Shown here: positions 1-5,866 of the stretch, in pieces
Layout of the letters: the number at the start of each line of letters is the position of its first letter
How positions within the stretch are numbered: the stretch's first letter is position 1
Source of the DNA: Lachnospiraceae bacterium
GTDB lineage: Bacteria > Bacillota_A > Clostridia > Lachnospirales > Lachnospiraceae
NCBI GenBank assembly: GCA_009774655.1
Contig: VSOD01000074.1
Coordinates: 1 to 13,244 of the forward strand
Direction: 5' to 3'
Length of the DNA: 13,244 nt
Notes under the pieces: generated by a model
Seen by the model: only the letters and a program-made list of their open reading frames with translations
Database searches by the model: none
What the model was told of the DNA's origin: nothing
Position numbers and translations under genes: made by a program

Positions 1-1
1 T

Positions 2-895
2 TGTTTTGAGGCGGTTATCAGTCAGGCGACAACACGGGAAAAGGAGAGATTCCGGTGTGATATTTCATTTGTGGGCGCGCTGTATACGGATGAACATAAT
101 TATTATGACAGGCTGTTTGGAGAGGAAGATGCCGTAAAGCAGGAAGATATGAGTGAAAGGGCTGTAGAATGCAGCAGCGGGCAGGGAGAACGGCCGGCAG
201 CAGGCTTGGCGGCAATAGCGTCCGGTATCAGCCGTCAGTGTTTTGCATATCATGAGGATTACCTGCGGCAGGCCGTCATGGATGGGAATATTGATCTGGG
301 CAGGGTACAGGTGCAGATGGAAAAGCAGGGTCTGATGCTGGGGGAGGATTACTATGCGAAAGCGGAAGACATTCTTTTGGCGGCAGTTCTTGAGAAAAAG
401 GTGACGGTGGAGGAGCGGCGGATTCTGCTGACACAGATGGCAGGTCGGTTTGCGATAAGCGCGAACAATGACGGAGCGGGAAACAGAGGCAGCAATTTCA
501 GGTTATACACAGGTTCGGATACATCGGCTTTGCCGGAACTGGATTTCTGCAACTGTGGCACGGTTGACTATCACACGCAGATGCCGCTTGTCTTTGCCGG
601 CAGCAGAATTAATCTCAACATTTCTCTTCGCTCCATTCACGCAGGGATTCCGCTGAGAGTTCTGGATATCATGGCCTGCGGCGGCTTCGTCCTGTCGAAC
701 TGGCAGCCTGAGATTGCAGAGTATTTTGAAGAAGGGGTAGAGATCGTTACGTTTGACAGCCTGGATGACTGCCTTGCCAAAACAGCGTATTATCTTTCGC
801 ATGAGGAGGAGCGCAGGCAGATTGCCGCTAACGGCAAAAGAAAGGTGCAGGAGAAATTTTCCTATCAAGTCGGACTTGAGAGACTGTTTGGATAA
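2..895 (+). CDS. CgeB-like glycosyltransferase, 5' end outside window (partial)
   Basis: Partial gene: the frame is open from base 2, so the GTG at 71 is internal, not the start. The 297 visible residues align with the complete paralogue at 4048-5331. Both share a DISFVG(A/S)LYT(D/E)(Q/E)HN block, then MPL(V/I)F..SRINLNISLRSI, then GIPLR..DIM.(C/S)GGF(V/L)LSN, and end in a YYLSHE(E/D)ER helix. This is the C-terminal half of the CgeB / Glyco_trans_1_2 (GT-B) fold, which binds the nucleotide-sugar donor. The protein is probably cytosolic and may add sugars to flagellin or another surface glycan; that role is inferred from the neighbouring glycosyltransferases and flagellar gene. Between conserved blocks there is a Glu/Gly/Ala-rich linker (about residues 44-70 of the visible part) that the paralogue lacks. 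Family placement is fairly sure; donor and acceptor are unknown. Confidence 0.85.
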   Translation, partial: CFEAVISQATTREKERFRCDISFVGALYTDEHNYYDRLFGEEDAVKQEDMSERAVECSSGQGERPAAGLAAIASGISRQCFAYHEDYLRQAVMDGNIDLGRVQVQMEKQGLMLGEDYYAKAEDILLAAVLEKKVTVEERRILLTQMAGRFAISANNDGAGNRGSNFRLYTGSDTSALPELDFCNCGTVDYHTQMPLVFAGSRINLNISLRSIHAGIPLRVLDIMACGGFVLSNWQPEIAEYFEEGVEIVTFDSLDDCLAKTAYYLSHEEERRQIAANGKRKVQEKFSYQVGLERLFG

Positions 896-940
896 AAAAG
901 ATGTAAGGCCAGGTATCGGTGCCGGGTCTTACATCTTTTT
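895..940. terminator. Bidirectional rho-independent terminator
   Basis: A 13-base left arm (AAAAAGATGTAAG, 895-907) is exactly complementary to CTTACATCTTTTT at 928-940, with a 20-base GC-rich loop. It starts at the last base of the glycosyltransferase stop codon. The A-run and T-run at the two ends give a U-tract in either direction, so it can end transcripts of the plus-strand gene at 2-895 and of the minus-strand genes coming from 1167. Confidence 0.88.
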
Positions 941-975
941 CTCCATTTTGAAGCGTTTTGCGTTGAATATGGCAT

Positions 976-1167
976 CTACTCTTTTATTTCGTCGATCTCT
1001 GTAAGGTTGACGCCCAGAGAAGTCAGCACAGCTTTTAGTGACTGATAATCTTTTTTGAGGCCTTCATATGTTTTGGATGCATTCTCTTCTTTTGCATTTC
1101 TCATATGGGCCTGAACTTTTTGAAATTCATCAATAGTAGTTTTAATAATTTCAGCTCCATTTGGCAT
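976..1167 (-). CDS. Small helical protein of unknown function (63 aa)
   Basis: A 63-residue charged protein with no recognised domain. It has no signal peptide, no cysteines and no membrane segment. It is predicted helical almost throughout, with two amphipathic stretches (about residues 5-30 and 33-50) split by an Asn/Glu/Lys-rich turn, and an acidic C-terminus (LTEIDEIKE). The ATG at 1167 has an AGGTGA ribosome site just upstream. The stop codon of the GT2-TPR gene lies only 51 bp upstream and the shared terminator lies beyond its own stop, so the two are probably one transcript. The size and helicity would fit an adaptor, chaperone or regulatory partner of the glycosyltransferase or of flagellar export, but nothing in the sequence proves this. 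That it is a real gene is likely. Confidence 0.7.
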   Translation of the reverse strand: MPNGAEIIKTTIDEFQKVQAHMRNAKEENASKTYEGLKKDYQSLKAVLTSLGVNLTEIDEIKE

Positions 1168-1218
1168 AAAATCACCTACTTTCTATAGAAAAAGCAATCA
1201 AGTTTTTGGATGATTTAA

Positions 1219-2319
1219 TTATATCAAATGGCTGGAATGATGTAAAGTTGTTAACTCTTCTATCTTTTGAAGTGCCAGCGGGAACTCTCCACAGTTACGG
1301 TAATGCGTAAGCGCTGTGGGGATATCGCCCATCATCTCATTGATCAAGCCGATATTATAAGTGGGAAGGAAGGAATTGGTACCGTTTTCTCTGGCAACCG
1401 GACAGTGGATGGCTTTGACAAATTCCATCATCGCCTTGACATACTGTCCGTTGGCAAGATAGATGCGACCCATCATGCACAGGAAATCCGCCGTGCCGGC
1501 AAAAGCATCATAGATTGCTTCCAGCTGCAGGGCATCCACTTCCCGGCCGGTATGCAGCAGGGCGTTAGCGTAGGCGATGATCATCATCTGCACCCATTCC
1601 TCGGCCGGATCTATATCATAGTTAAGGGCCTCTTTATAGTACTTATAAGAATTTTCGTAATCGTAGATCATATTGTAGGACTGACCGATCTGAAAATAAA
1701 GATAGGGATTCTCCCTGTCTTTTTCCAGTTCCTGAAATAAAAGCGTGTTATTGCGCTCCACCTTGGGGCGCAGGGCTTCAATACTGCCAAGATACCCCAC
1801 GTGGTCAACCGCTATCGGGGCGTTATAACTTTCGTAGCGGGTGCCGATTCGTTTGTGGACTACCTGTTCATGGATCGGAGCATCGAAATGGAAGAAGCCG
1901 CGATGGAAAAAACGGCCGAGGCGATCTCTGTAAACAGTATCTGTCTGATTGGAAAAATAGTGGTTGTCGATGGCGATAAAACCGACAGCTTCCGGGTGCT
2001 GTTCGATCAAGGCAAAAAGCTGGTCGAGATCCAGCTGTGTAATGATTTCATCGCAGTCCAGTGACAGGATATAATCATATGATGCCTGTGAGATCGAATA
2101 ATTCCGTGCCGCGCTGAAATCATTCACCCACACAAAATCCAACACCTTATCCGCATACCTGGCTGCGATCTCTTTTGTCCGGTCTGTGGAGCCGGTGTCA
2201 ACAACGATAATTTCCAGTGCCACCGATTCTGTTGCGTGGGAACGGATGGCGGCAAGACATTTTTCTATATATTTTTCTTCGTTTTTTGCGATCATGCAGA
2301 CCGAAATCGGGTAAGGCAT
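1219..2319 (-). CDS. GT2-TPR glycosyltransferase (366 aa)
   Basis: Family-2 (GT-A) glycosyltransferase fused to TPR repeats. Visible motifs: the N-terminal strand ISVCMIAKNEE (residues 5-15), VDTGSTDRT (40-48, nucleotide-sugar binding), WVNDFSAARN (64-73), the metal-binding LDCDE (87-91, a DXD-type motif) and HEQVV (150-154). From about residue 204, TPR-like helices follow (NPYLYFQIGQSY; ADFLCMMGRIYLANGQYVKA; PTYNIGLINEMMGDIPTAL), probably the acceptor-binding part. The ATG at 2319 is preferred over upstream starts because AAGGAG precedes it and both paralogues (5867-7021, 7102-8151) begin at the same point. Cytosolic; it probably transfers a sugar to flagellin or a surface glycan (inference). 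First gene of a two-gene minus-strand unit with the 63-aa protein. Confidence 0.9.
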   Translation of the reverse strand: MPYPISVCMIAKNEEKYIEKCLAAIRSHATESVALEIIVVDTGSTDRTKEIAARYADKVLDFVWVNDFSAARNYSISQASYDYILSLDCDEIITQLDLDQLFALIEQHPEAVGFIAIDNHYFSNQTDTVYRDRLGRFFHRGFFHFDAPIHEQVVHKRIGTRYESYNAPIAVDHVGYLGSIEALRPKVERNNTLLFQELEKDRENPYLYFQIGQSYNMIYDYENSYKYYKEALNYDIDPAEEWVQMMIIAYANALLHTGREVDALQLEAIYDAFAGTADFLCMMGRIYLANGQYVKAMMEFVKAIHCPVARENGTNSFLPTYNIGLINEMMGDIPTALTHYRNCGEFPLALQKIEELTTLHHSSHLI

Positions 2320-2379
2320 AGTGTCTCCTTTGGGTATAATAGTCTGTGTCGGATTATGATAAATCAGCGTTACCGACCG

Positions 2380-2407
2380 GATGTCCTGCAGCAGAGTGCA
2401 GGACATC
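2380..2407. repeat. 11-bp inverted repeat upstream of the GT2-TPR gene
   Basis: GATGTCCTGCA (2380-2390) and TGCAGGACATC (2397-2407) are exact reverse complements around a 6-base loop. The hairpin lies 61-88 bases upstream of the GT2-TPR start codon. No T-run follows on either strand, so a simple terminator is unlikely. It may be an operator or a structured mRNA leader. Confidence 0.6.
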
Positions 2408-2458
2408 ATGAACAGTAATGTAACCGTTTCAAGTTTAACATAGATATATTTTTTTGTC

Positions 2459-2487
2459 TTGTATTTTTACCAAAATAAAAGTATAGT
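2459..2487 (+). promoter_or_regulatory. Probable sigma-A promoter of the ATPase gene
   Basis: TTGTAT (2459-2464) and TATAGT (2482-2487) are spaced 17 bases apart in an A/T-rich stretch. The -10 matches consensus at five of six positions and the -35 at three. The predicted transcription start is near 2494, the first base of the long palindrome. The promoter would serve the plus-strand gene at 2594. Confidence 0.5.
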
Positions 2488-2493
2488 ATAAAT

Positions 2494-2545
2494 ATGCTAA
2501 TCATATAATTACTAATTGAATAATTAGTAATTATATGATTAGCAT
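2494..2545. repeat. 52-bp A/T-rich palindrome with 24-bp perfect arms
   Basis: The left arm 2494-2517 (starts ATGCTAATC, ends ACTAATT) is the exact reverse complement of the right arm 2522-2545, with the 4-base loop GAAT. It lies between the predicted promoter and the ATPase ribosome site. It could be a large operator, a stable 5' mRNA hairpin or a recombination or replication site. It has no U-tract and lies upstream of the gene, which argues against an ordinary terminator. Confidence 0.9.
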
Positions 2546-2546
2546 T

Positions 2547-2569
2547 TGTACGGTTATGATATGTACGGT
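2547..2569 (+). repeat. Direct repeat TGTACGGT x2
   Basis: TGTACGGT occurs at 2547-2554 and again at 2562-2569, a 15-base period, between the palindrome and the ATPase ribosome site. It is a possible protein-binding or RNA-binding element in the leader. With only two short copies, chance cannot be excluded. Confidence 0.45.
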
Positions 2570-2593
2570 AAAAATCTCGAAGGAGGACGTTGT

Positions 2594-4009
2594 ATGTTCG
2601 TTGGCAGAAAAAGAGAGCTGGATAAACTGAATACACTATACGCAGGCGACAGCTTTGAATTTGCTGTAGTCTATGGAAGACGGCGGGTGGGTAAGACGAC
2701 GCTGATCAGAGAGTTTCTGAAGGACAAAGAAAGTGTCTACTATATGGCGGTTGAGGGAACGAAGAAGGAGAACCTGCGTGGATTATCGGCAGCTTTTTTG
2801 ATGCAGGGGAAAAATAATGCGCCTGCGGCAGAGAGCTATGTGGAATTCAGGGATTATGAGGCGGCTTTAGCTTATATTGATCTGCTTGCGGGCGAACACA
2901 GGCGTATAGTGATAGCGATTGACGAATATCCTTATCTGGCAGCTTCTTATCCGACGATTTCATCTCTGGTTCAGAAACATATAGATGAATGTTGGAAAGA
3001 CAGTCGGTTGTTCCTGATCTTATGCGGTTCCTCCATGAGTTTTATGGAAGAGCAGGTTTTGGGATATAAGAGTCCGCTGTATGGGCGTCGGACCGCGCAG
3101 TTTAAGATTCGGCCGTTTACATTCTGGGAAGCAGGGGAAATGCTTAAGGATTACAGTGCACAGGATCGGGCGTTGCTGTATGGAGTGACTGGAGGAATTC
3201 CGGAATATCTGTCACGCATTGACGGCACAAAAGATGTGCACGAGAACATAATACGGCTCTTTTTCGATGAAAGCGGCAGGCTGTTTGAGGAGCCGATTAA
3301 TCTGATGAAGCAGGAGTTGAGAGAACCAATGACTTACCACTCCATCATTTCGGCGATTGCGTCGGGAGCAAGCCGGTTAAATGAGATCGCAACGAAGACC
3401 GGATTGGAATCTGGCGGGTGCAGTAATCAGCTTAGCTCTTTGATCGCATTGCAGATCGTGAAGAAAGAGGTTCCCATGACACAGAACGCCAACAGCAGAA
3501 GTACACTTTACAGTCTCGAAGACAGTATGTATCTGTTCTGGTATCGGTTTGTCAGGCCTAATTCCAGCAGCATTATGTGCGGTGTTGGCCGTCAGATCTA
3601 TGAGACGGTAGTGATGCCGCAAAATGATGACTTTATGGGACGGATATTTGAGACTATTTGCAGACAGTATCTGTTTTTGCCGGAAATCTACGGGAAGCTG
3701 CCTTTTCCGATCGGGCAGATCGGGCGTTGGTGGGGCAATAACGCTCGGGCAAGGCGACAGGAAGAGATTGATCTTATGGCGATATCGGGAGAAACGGTTC
3801 TGTTCGGAGAATGTAAATGGCGAAATGAGAAGATAGGACGCCAGGTGGTAGAGCGACTGCTTGAGCGGGGCGAATTATTTCAGTATCCAGAGAAATATTA
3901 TTATATTTTTTCCAAAACAGGTTTTAAGGAAGAGACGACACAGTATTGCAGCGAAAAGGAACGGGTGTACCTGATTTCCTTTGAAGAGATGTGCAGGAAC
4001 ATAAAGTAG
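2594..4009 (+). CDS. Archaeal-type AAA ATPase with C-terminal DUF234 nuclease-like domain (471 aa)
   Basis: ATPase_2-family (STAND-like) NTPase. Visible: the family N-terminus MFVGRKRELDKL; Walker A GRRRVGKTT (residues 28-36); Walker B IVIAIDEYP (105-113); the sensor strand LILCGSS (141-147); SPLYGRRTAQFKIRPF (160-175), typical of the family; a winged-helix region at about 245-310; then DUF234 from about 307. The C-terminus has D393 and E406-C-K408 (EIDLM...LFGECKW), matching the D...ExK core of PD-(D/E)XK nucleases. The ATG at 2594 is chosen because AAGGAGG precedes it and the family starts there; the frame stays open upstream from a TTG. It is the only plus-strand gene between minus-strand glycosyltransferase units and converges on the gene at 4048. 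The role is unknown: defence, selfish element or DNA transaction are all possible. Confidence 0.88.
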   Translation: MFVGRKRELDKLNTLYAGDSFEFAVVYGRRRVGKTTLIREFLKDKESVYYMAVEGTKKENLRGLSAAFLMQGKNNAPAAESYVEFRDYEAALAYIDLLAGEHRRIVIAIDEYPYLAASYPTISSLVQKHIDECWKDSRLFLILCGSSMSFMEEQVLGYKSPLYGRRTAQFKIRPFTFWEAGEMLKDYSAQDRALLYGVTGGIPEYLSRIDGTKDVHENIIRLFFDESGRLFEEPINLMKQELREPMTYHSIISAIASGASRLNEIATKTGLESGGCSNQLSSLIALQIVKKEVPMTQNANSRSTLYSLEDSMYLFWYRFVRPNSSSIMCGVGRQIYETVVMPQNDDFMGRIFETICRQYLFLPEIYGKLPFPIGQIGRWWGNNARARRQEEIDLMAISGETVLFGECKWRNEKIGRQVVERLLERGELFQYPEKYYYIFSKTGFKEETTQYCSEKERVYLISFEEMCRNIK

Positions 4010-4017
4010 GAGCCCCA

Positions 4018-4040
4018 GGTCTGTGAATAAGCCACAGACC
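4018..4040. terminator. Stem-loop between convergent genes
   Basis: GGTCTGTG (4018-4025) pairs with CACAGACC (4033-4040) around a 7-base loop, in the 38-bp gap between the ATPase stop (4009) and the stop of the convergent CgeB-like gene (4048). It is placed where a shared terminator is expected, but it lacks a clear T-run on either side, so its efficiency is doubtful. Confidence 0.5.
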
Positions 4041-4047
4041 AGCCGCC

Positions 4048-5331
4048 TTACGCCAGCATCTCCCTGACCCTGTGCCGGAACGTATGCTCCGTGGCAACTT
4101 TGTCATGTCCATTCTGTGCAATACAGGCCCGTTCATCTTCATGGCTCAGGTAGTAATCAATCTTCGAAAGCAGGTCTTCTTTGCTTTCGTAGTAAACATA
4201 GTCTTCTCCGGGCACGAAGTGTTCCAGAAAATCCGTCTGAAAGTTTGACAGCAGGAAGCCGCCGCTGCCCATAATATCGAAGGCACGCAGGGGAATACCG
4301 CTTTTGATGCTGCGCAGGGAAATATTCAGATTGATCCTGCTTTGTCTGAAAATAAGCGGCATCTGCCGGTAATAGTCTGCCGTGCCGTGATTTCGCAGGT
4401 TTTTCATTGTGACACTGGTGTCATGTGTAAAGAGGTCGAGAGTATGGTGCTGTGTAACGGCCGAAAGAAGGTCGAAGCGTTCCAGGCCCGTTATCTTCCG
4501 GTTGATCACATACTGGGCGTAGAGATATTCGCGGCTTTCCACGCCGTCAGGATTAGGATCCATGGGCAATGCTTTATATAAGTCGTCCATTATGGGAGAG
4601 AGAGATTCCTGTATAAAATTATATCCCTGTACCTTCATCTGGGCCGCCATAAGAGCTTCCAGATAGCCCTTTGCATATGCTGACAGGTTCGTCATGCGGT
4701 CGTAGAAGTTATGCTGTTCCGTGTAAAGAGATCCGACGAAGGAGATATCGTATAACATGGGAAGCTGCGCCGGGAGGTTGACCGGATTCCTGTCCTTGCA
4801 GGCAGCAGCTGTATTGTGGGAGGCGCAAGCGTCGGAATCGGTATTGAAATCCCGGCAGACAGTAGCATTGGAATCGTCACTGAAATTCCGGCAGACAGAA
4901 CCGTCGGAACCGGCCGGCCGCATGTTATCCAGCCGTGCGGTATTGGCTGCCATCGGCATATACCGCACGGTCTGAATGCCGGCATTATGGAATTCCATAT
5001 AAAGTTCCCTGTCGAAAACATAGATTTCATTACAGGGATTGACTGCCGTATAGGAATAGAGCATTACATAAGGGCTGTCGTAGATCCAGGAGATATATCT
5101 GACAGCCTCTTTCTTACACACCTGTGAGATCAACGGAAAAAAGTTAAAGGAAAAGACGGCATCCGGTGTCTCTCTGTGCAGTACACCGGACAATGCTGCC
5201 TCGATCTCTTTGTCCTGCCTGCCGTCTTTGTTGGAAAAGGGAAAGCAGACGAAAGTATGTCCCTCCGCGGTAAAGGCTTCTTTGATGTCTTCGTTTCCGA
5301 AACTGGCCCATTCTATAAACAGGATTTTCAT
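4048..5331 (-). CDS. CgeB-like glycosyltransferase with tandem-repeat insert (427 aa)
   Basis: Complete two-lobed GT-B enzyme. The N-terminal lobe (about residues 1-135, MKILFIEW...FSFNFFPLIS...YISWIYDSPY) resembles the DUF3880 region found with CgeB-like transferases. The C-terminal lobe (about 193-427) carries DISFVGSLYTEQHNFYD, MPLIFRQSRINLNISLRSI and GIPLRAFDIMGSGGFLLSN, shared with the partial gene at 2-895. Residues 136-190 form an unconserved Asp/Asn/Cys-rich insert between the lobes, containing two 12-residue repeats. The ATG at 5331 has only a weak GAGGTT site, but the N-terminus is typical of the fold. It is the last gene of the minus-strand run 8151-4048. Cytosolic; the sugar and acceptor are unknown, with flagellin or surface glycan likely by context. 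Confidence 0.87.
   Translation of the reverse strand: MKILFIEWASFGNEDIKEAFTAEGHTFVCFPFSNKDGRQDKEIEAALSGVLHRETPDAVFSFNFFPLISQVCKKEAVRYISWIYDSPYVMLYSYTAVNPCNEIYVFDRELYMEFHNAGIQTVRYMPMAANTARLDNMRPAGSDGSVCRNFSDDSNATVCRDFNTDSDACASHNTAAACKDRNPVNLPAQLPMLYDISFVGSLYTEQHNFYDRMTNLSAYAKGYLEALMAAQMKVQGYNFIQESLSPIMDDLYKALPMDPNPDGVESREYLYAQYVINRKITGLERFDLLSAVTQHHTLDLFTHDTSVTMKNLRNHGTADYYRQMPLIFRQSRINLNISLRSIKSGIPLRAFDIMGSGGFLLSNFQTDFLEHFVPGEDYVYYESKEDLLSKIDYYLSHEDERACIAQNGHDKVATEHTFRHRVREMLA
4828..4899 (-). repeat. Two 36-bp tandem repeats inside the CgeB-like gene
   Basis: Units 4828-4863 and 4864-4899 match at 29 of 36 bases and encode SVCRNFSDDSNA and TVCRDFNTDSDA. A partial third copy begins at 4900. 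The repeat is in frame, so copy-number change would alter the linker between the two lobes without a frameshift. Confidence 0.8.
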
Positions 5332-5390
5332 AATAACCTCGTAAAAAACAGTCTGTTGTATGAAGCAATCAACTCTGACAGCCTCTGCCT

Positions 5391-5762
5391 CTATCCAATC
5401 GTTTTCAGAGCATGTTCCCTGATCTTCTCAAAGGTTTCTTCACTCAGGTCATGCTCGATCTTGCAGGCGTCTTCCGCTGCGGTCTTCTCGTTGACGCCCA
5501 GCGCGACGAAAAAGCCGGTCAGCACTTTGTGCCGTTCATATATATTGGATGCGATCTCCAGACCGGAAGGCGTGAGGGTGATGAAACCGTCTTTATCCAT
5601 TTCGATATAGCCGTTTTCGCGCAGTTTCTTCATTGCCACGCTGATACTGGGTTTGGTGTAGTTCATCTTTGTGGCGATGTCGATGGAGCGGACCTGCCCG
5701 GTGCGTTCTTTCAAGATCAATATGGTTTCTAAATAATTTTCTGCAGATTCATGTATTTCCAT
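5391..5762 (-). CDS. Short DtxR/MntR-family metal-dependent regulator (123 aa)
   Basis: N-terminal winged helix (about residues 5-65: HESAENYLETILIL, recognition-helix region NYTKPSISVAMKKL, wing GFITLTPSG), then the metal-binding dimerisation domain (ERHKVLTGFFVALGV; ACKIEHDLS). Aligned by eye with known members, H78, C100, E103 and H104 fall on metal ligands. C100 resembles the cysteine of the iron-sensing DtxR type rather than the glutamate of MntR. Position 9 is Asn where MntR has Asp and DtxR has Met. The protein stops after the dimerisation domain, with no C-terminal SH3-like domain, as in MntR. The ATG at 5762 has GGAGG at 5769-5773. It is embedded in a glycosyltransferase run, 60 bp before the CgeB-like gene. 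Family certain; metal and targets unknown. Confidence 0.9.
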   Translation of the reverse strand: MEIHESAENYLETILILKERTGQVRSIDIATKMNYTKPSISVAMKKLRENGYIEMDKDGFITLTPSGLEIASNIYERHKVLTGFFVALGVNEKTAAEDACKIEHDLSEETFEKIREHALKTIG

Positions 5763-5792
5763 AATAAACCTCCATCATGCTCAACCTGTCGC

Positions 5793-5816
5793 TTAGCGGG
5801 CCGCATGGCCATCCAT
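5793..5816 (-). other. Possible 7-residue leader ORF upstream of the DtxR-like gene
   Basis: On the minus strand a GGAGG site is followed six bases later by ATG and the codons for MDGHAAR, then TAA. It sits in the gap between the GT2-TPR gene (stop 5867) and the DtxR-like gene (start 5762) and overlaps a short inverted repeat (GCATGG / CCATGC, 5803-5818). The ribosome site is good but the ORF is too short to judge by coding content. Confidence 0.2.
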
Positions 5817-5866
5817 GCTTAACCTCCAATGTGCAGTAGATTCCGGTCAGTATGCGGCAGGTGCTG

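Noticed and set aside
2320..2409. A 30-residue N-terminal extension of the GT2-TPR protein
   Set aside because: It crosses the inverted repeat at 2380-2407, has no ribosome site and is absent from both paralogues, whose starts align with 2319.
2320..2432. A sigma-A or sigma-28 promoter for the minus-strand gene at 2319
   Set aside because: TTGAAA at 2427-2432 has no acceptable -10 at the right distance, and no TAAA-N15-GCCGATAA-like pair was found.
2406..2636. A 76-codon minus-strand frame across the palindrome
   Set aside because: It overlaps the ATPase start, has odd Asn/Tyr/Ile-rich composition from A/T-rich non-coding DNA, and no ribosome site.
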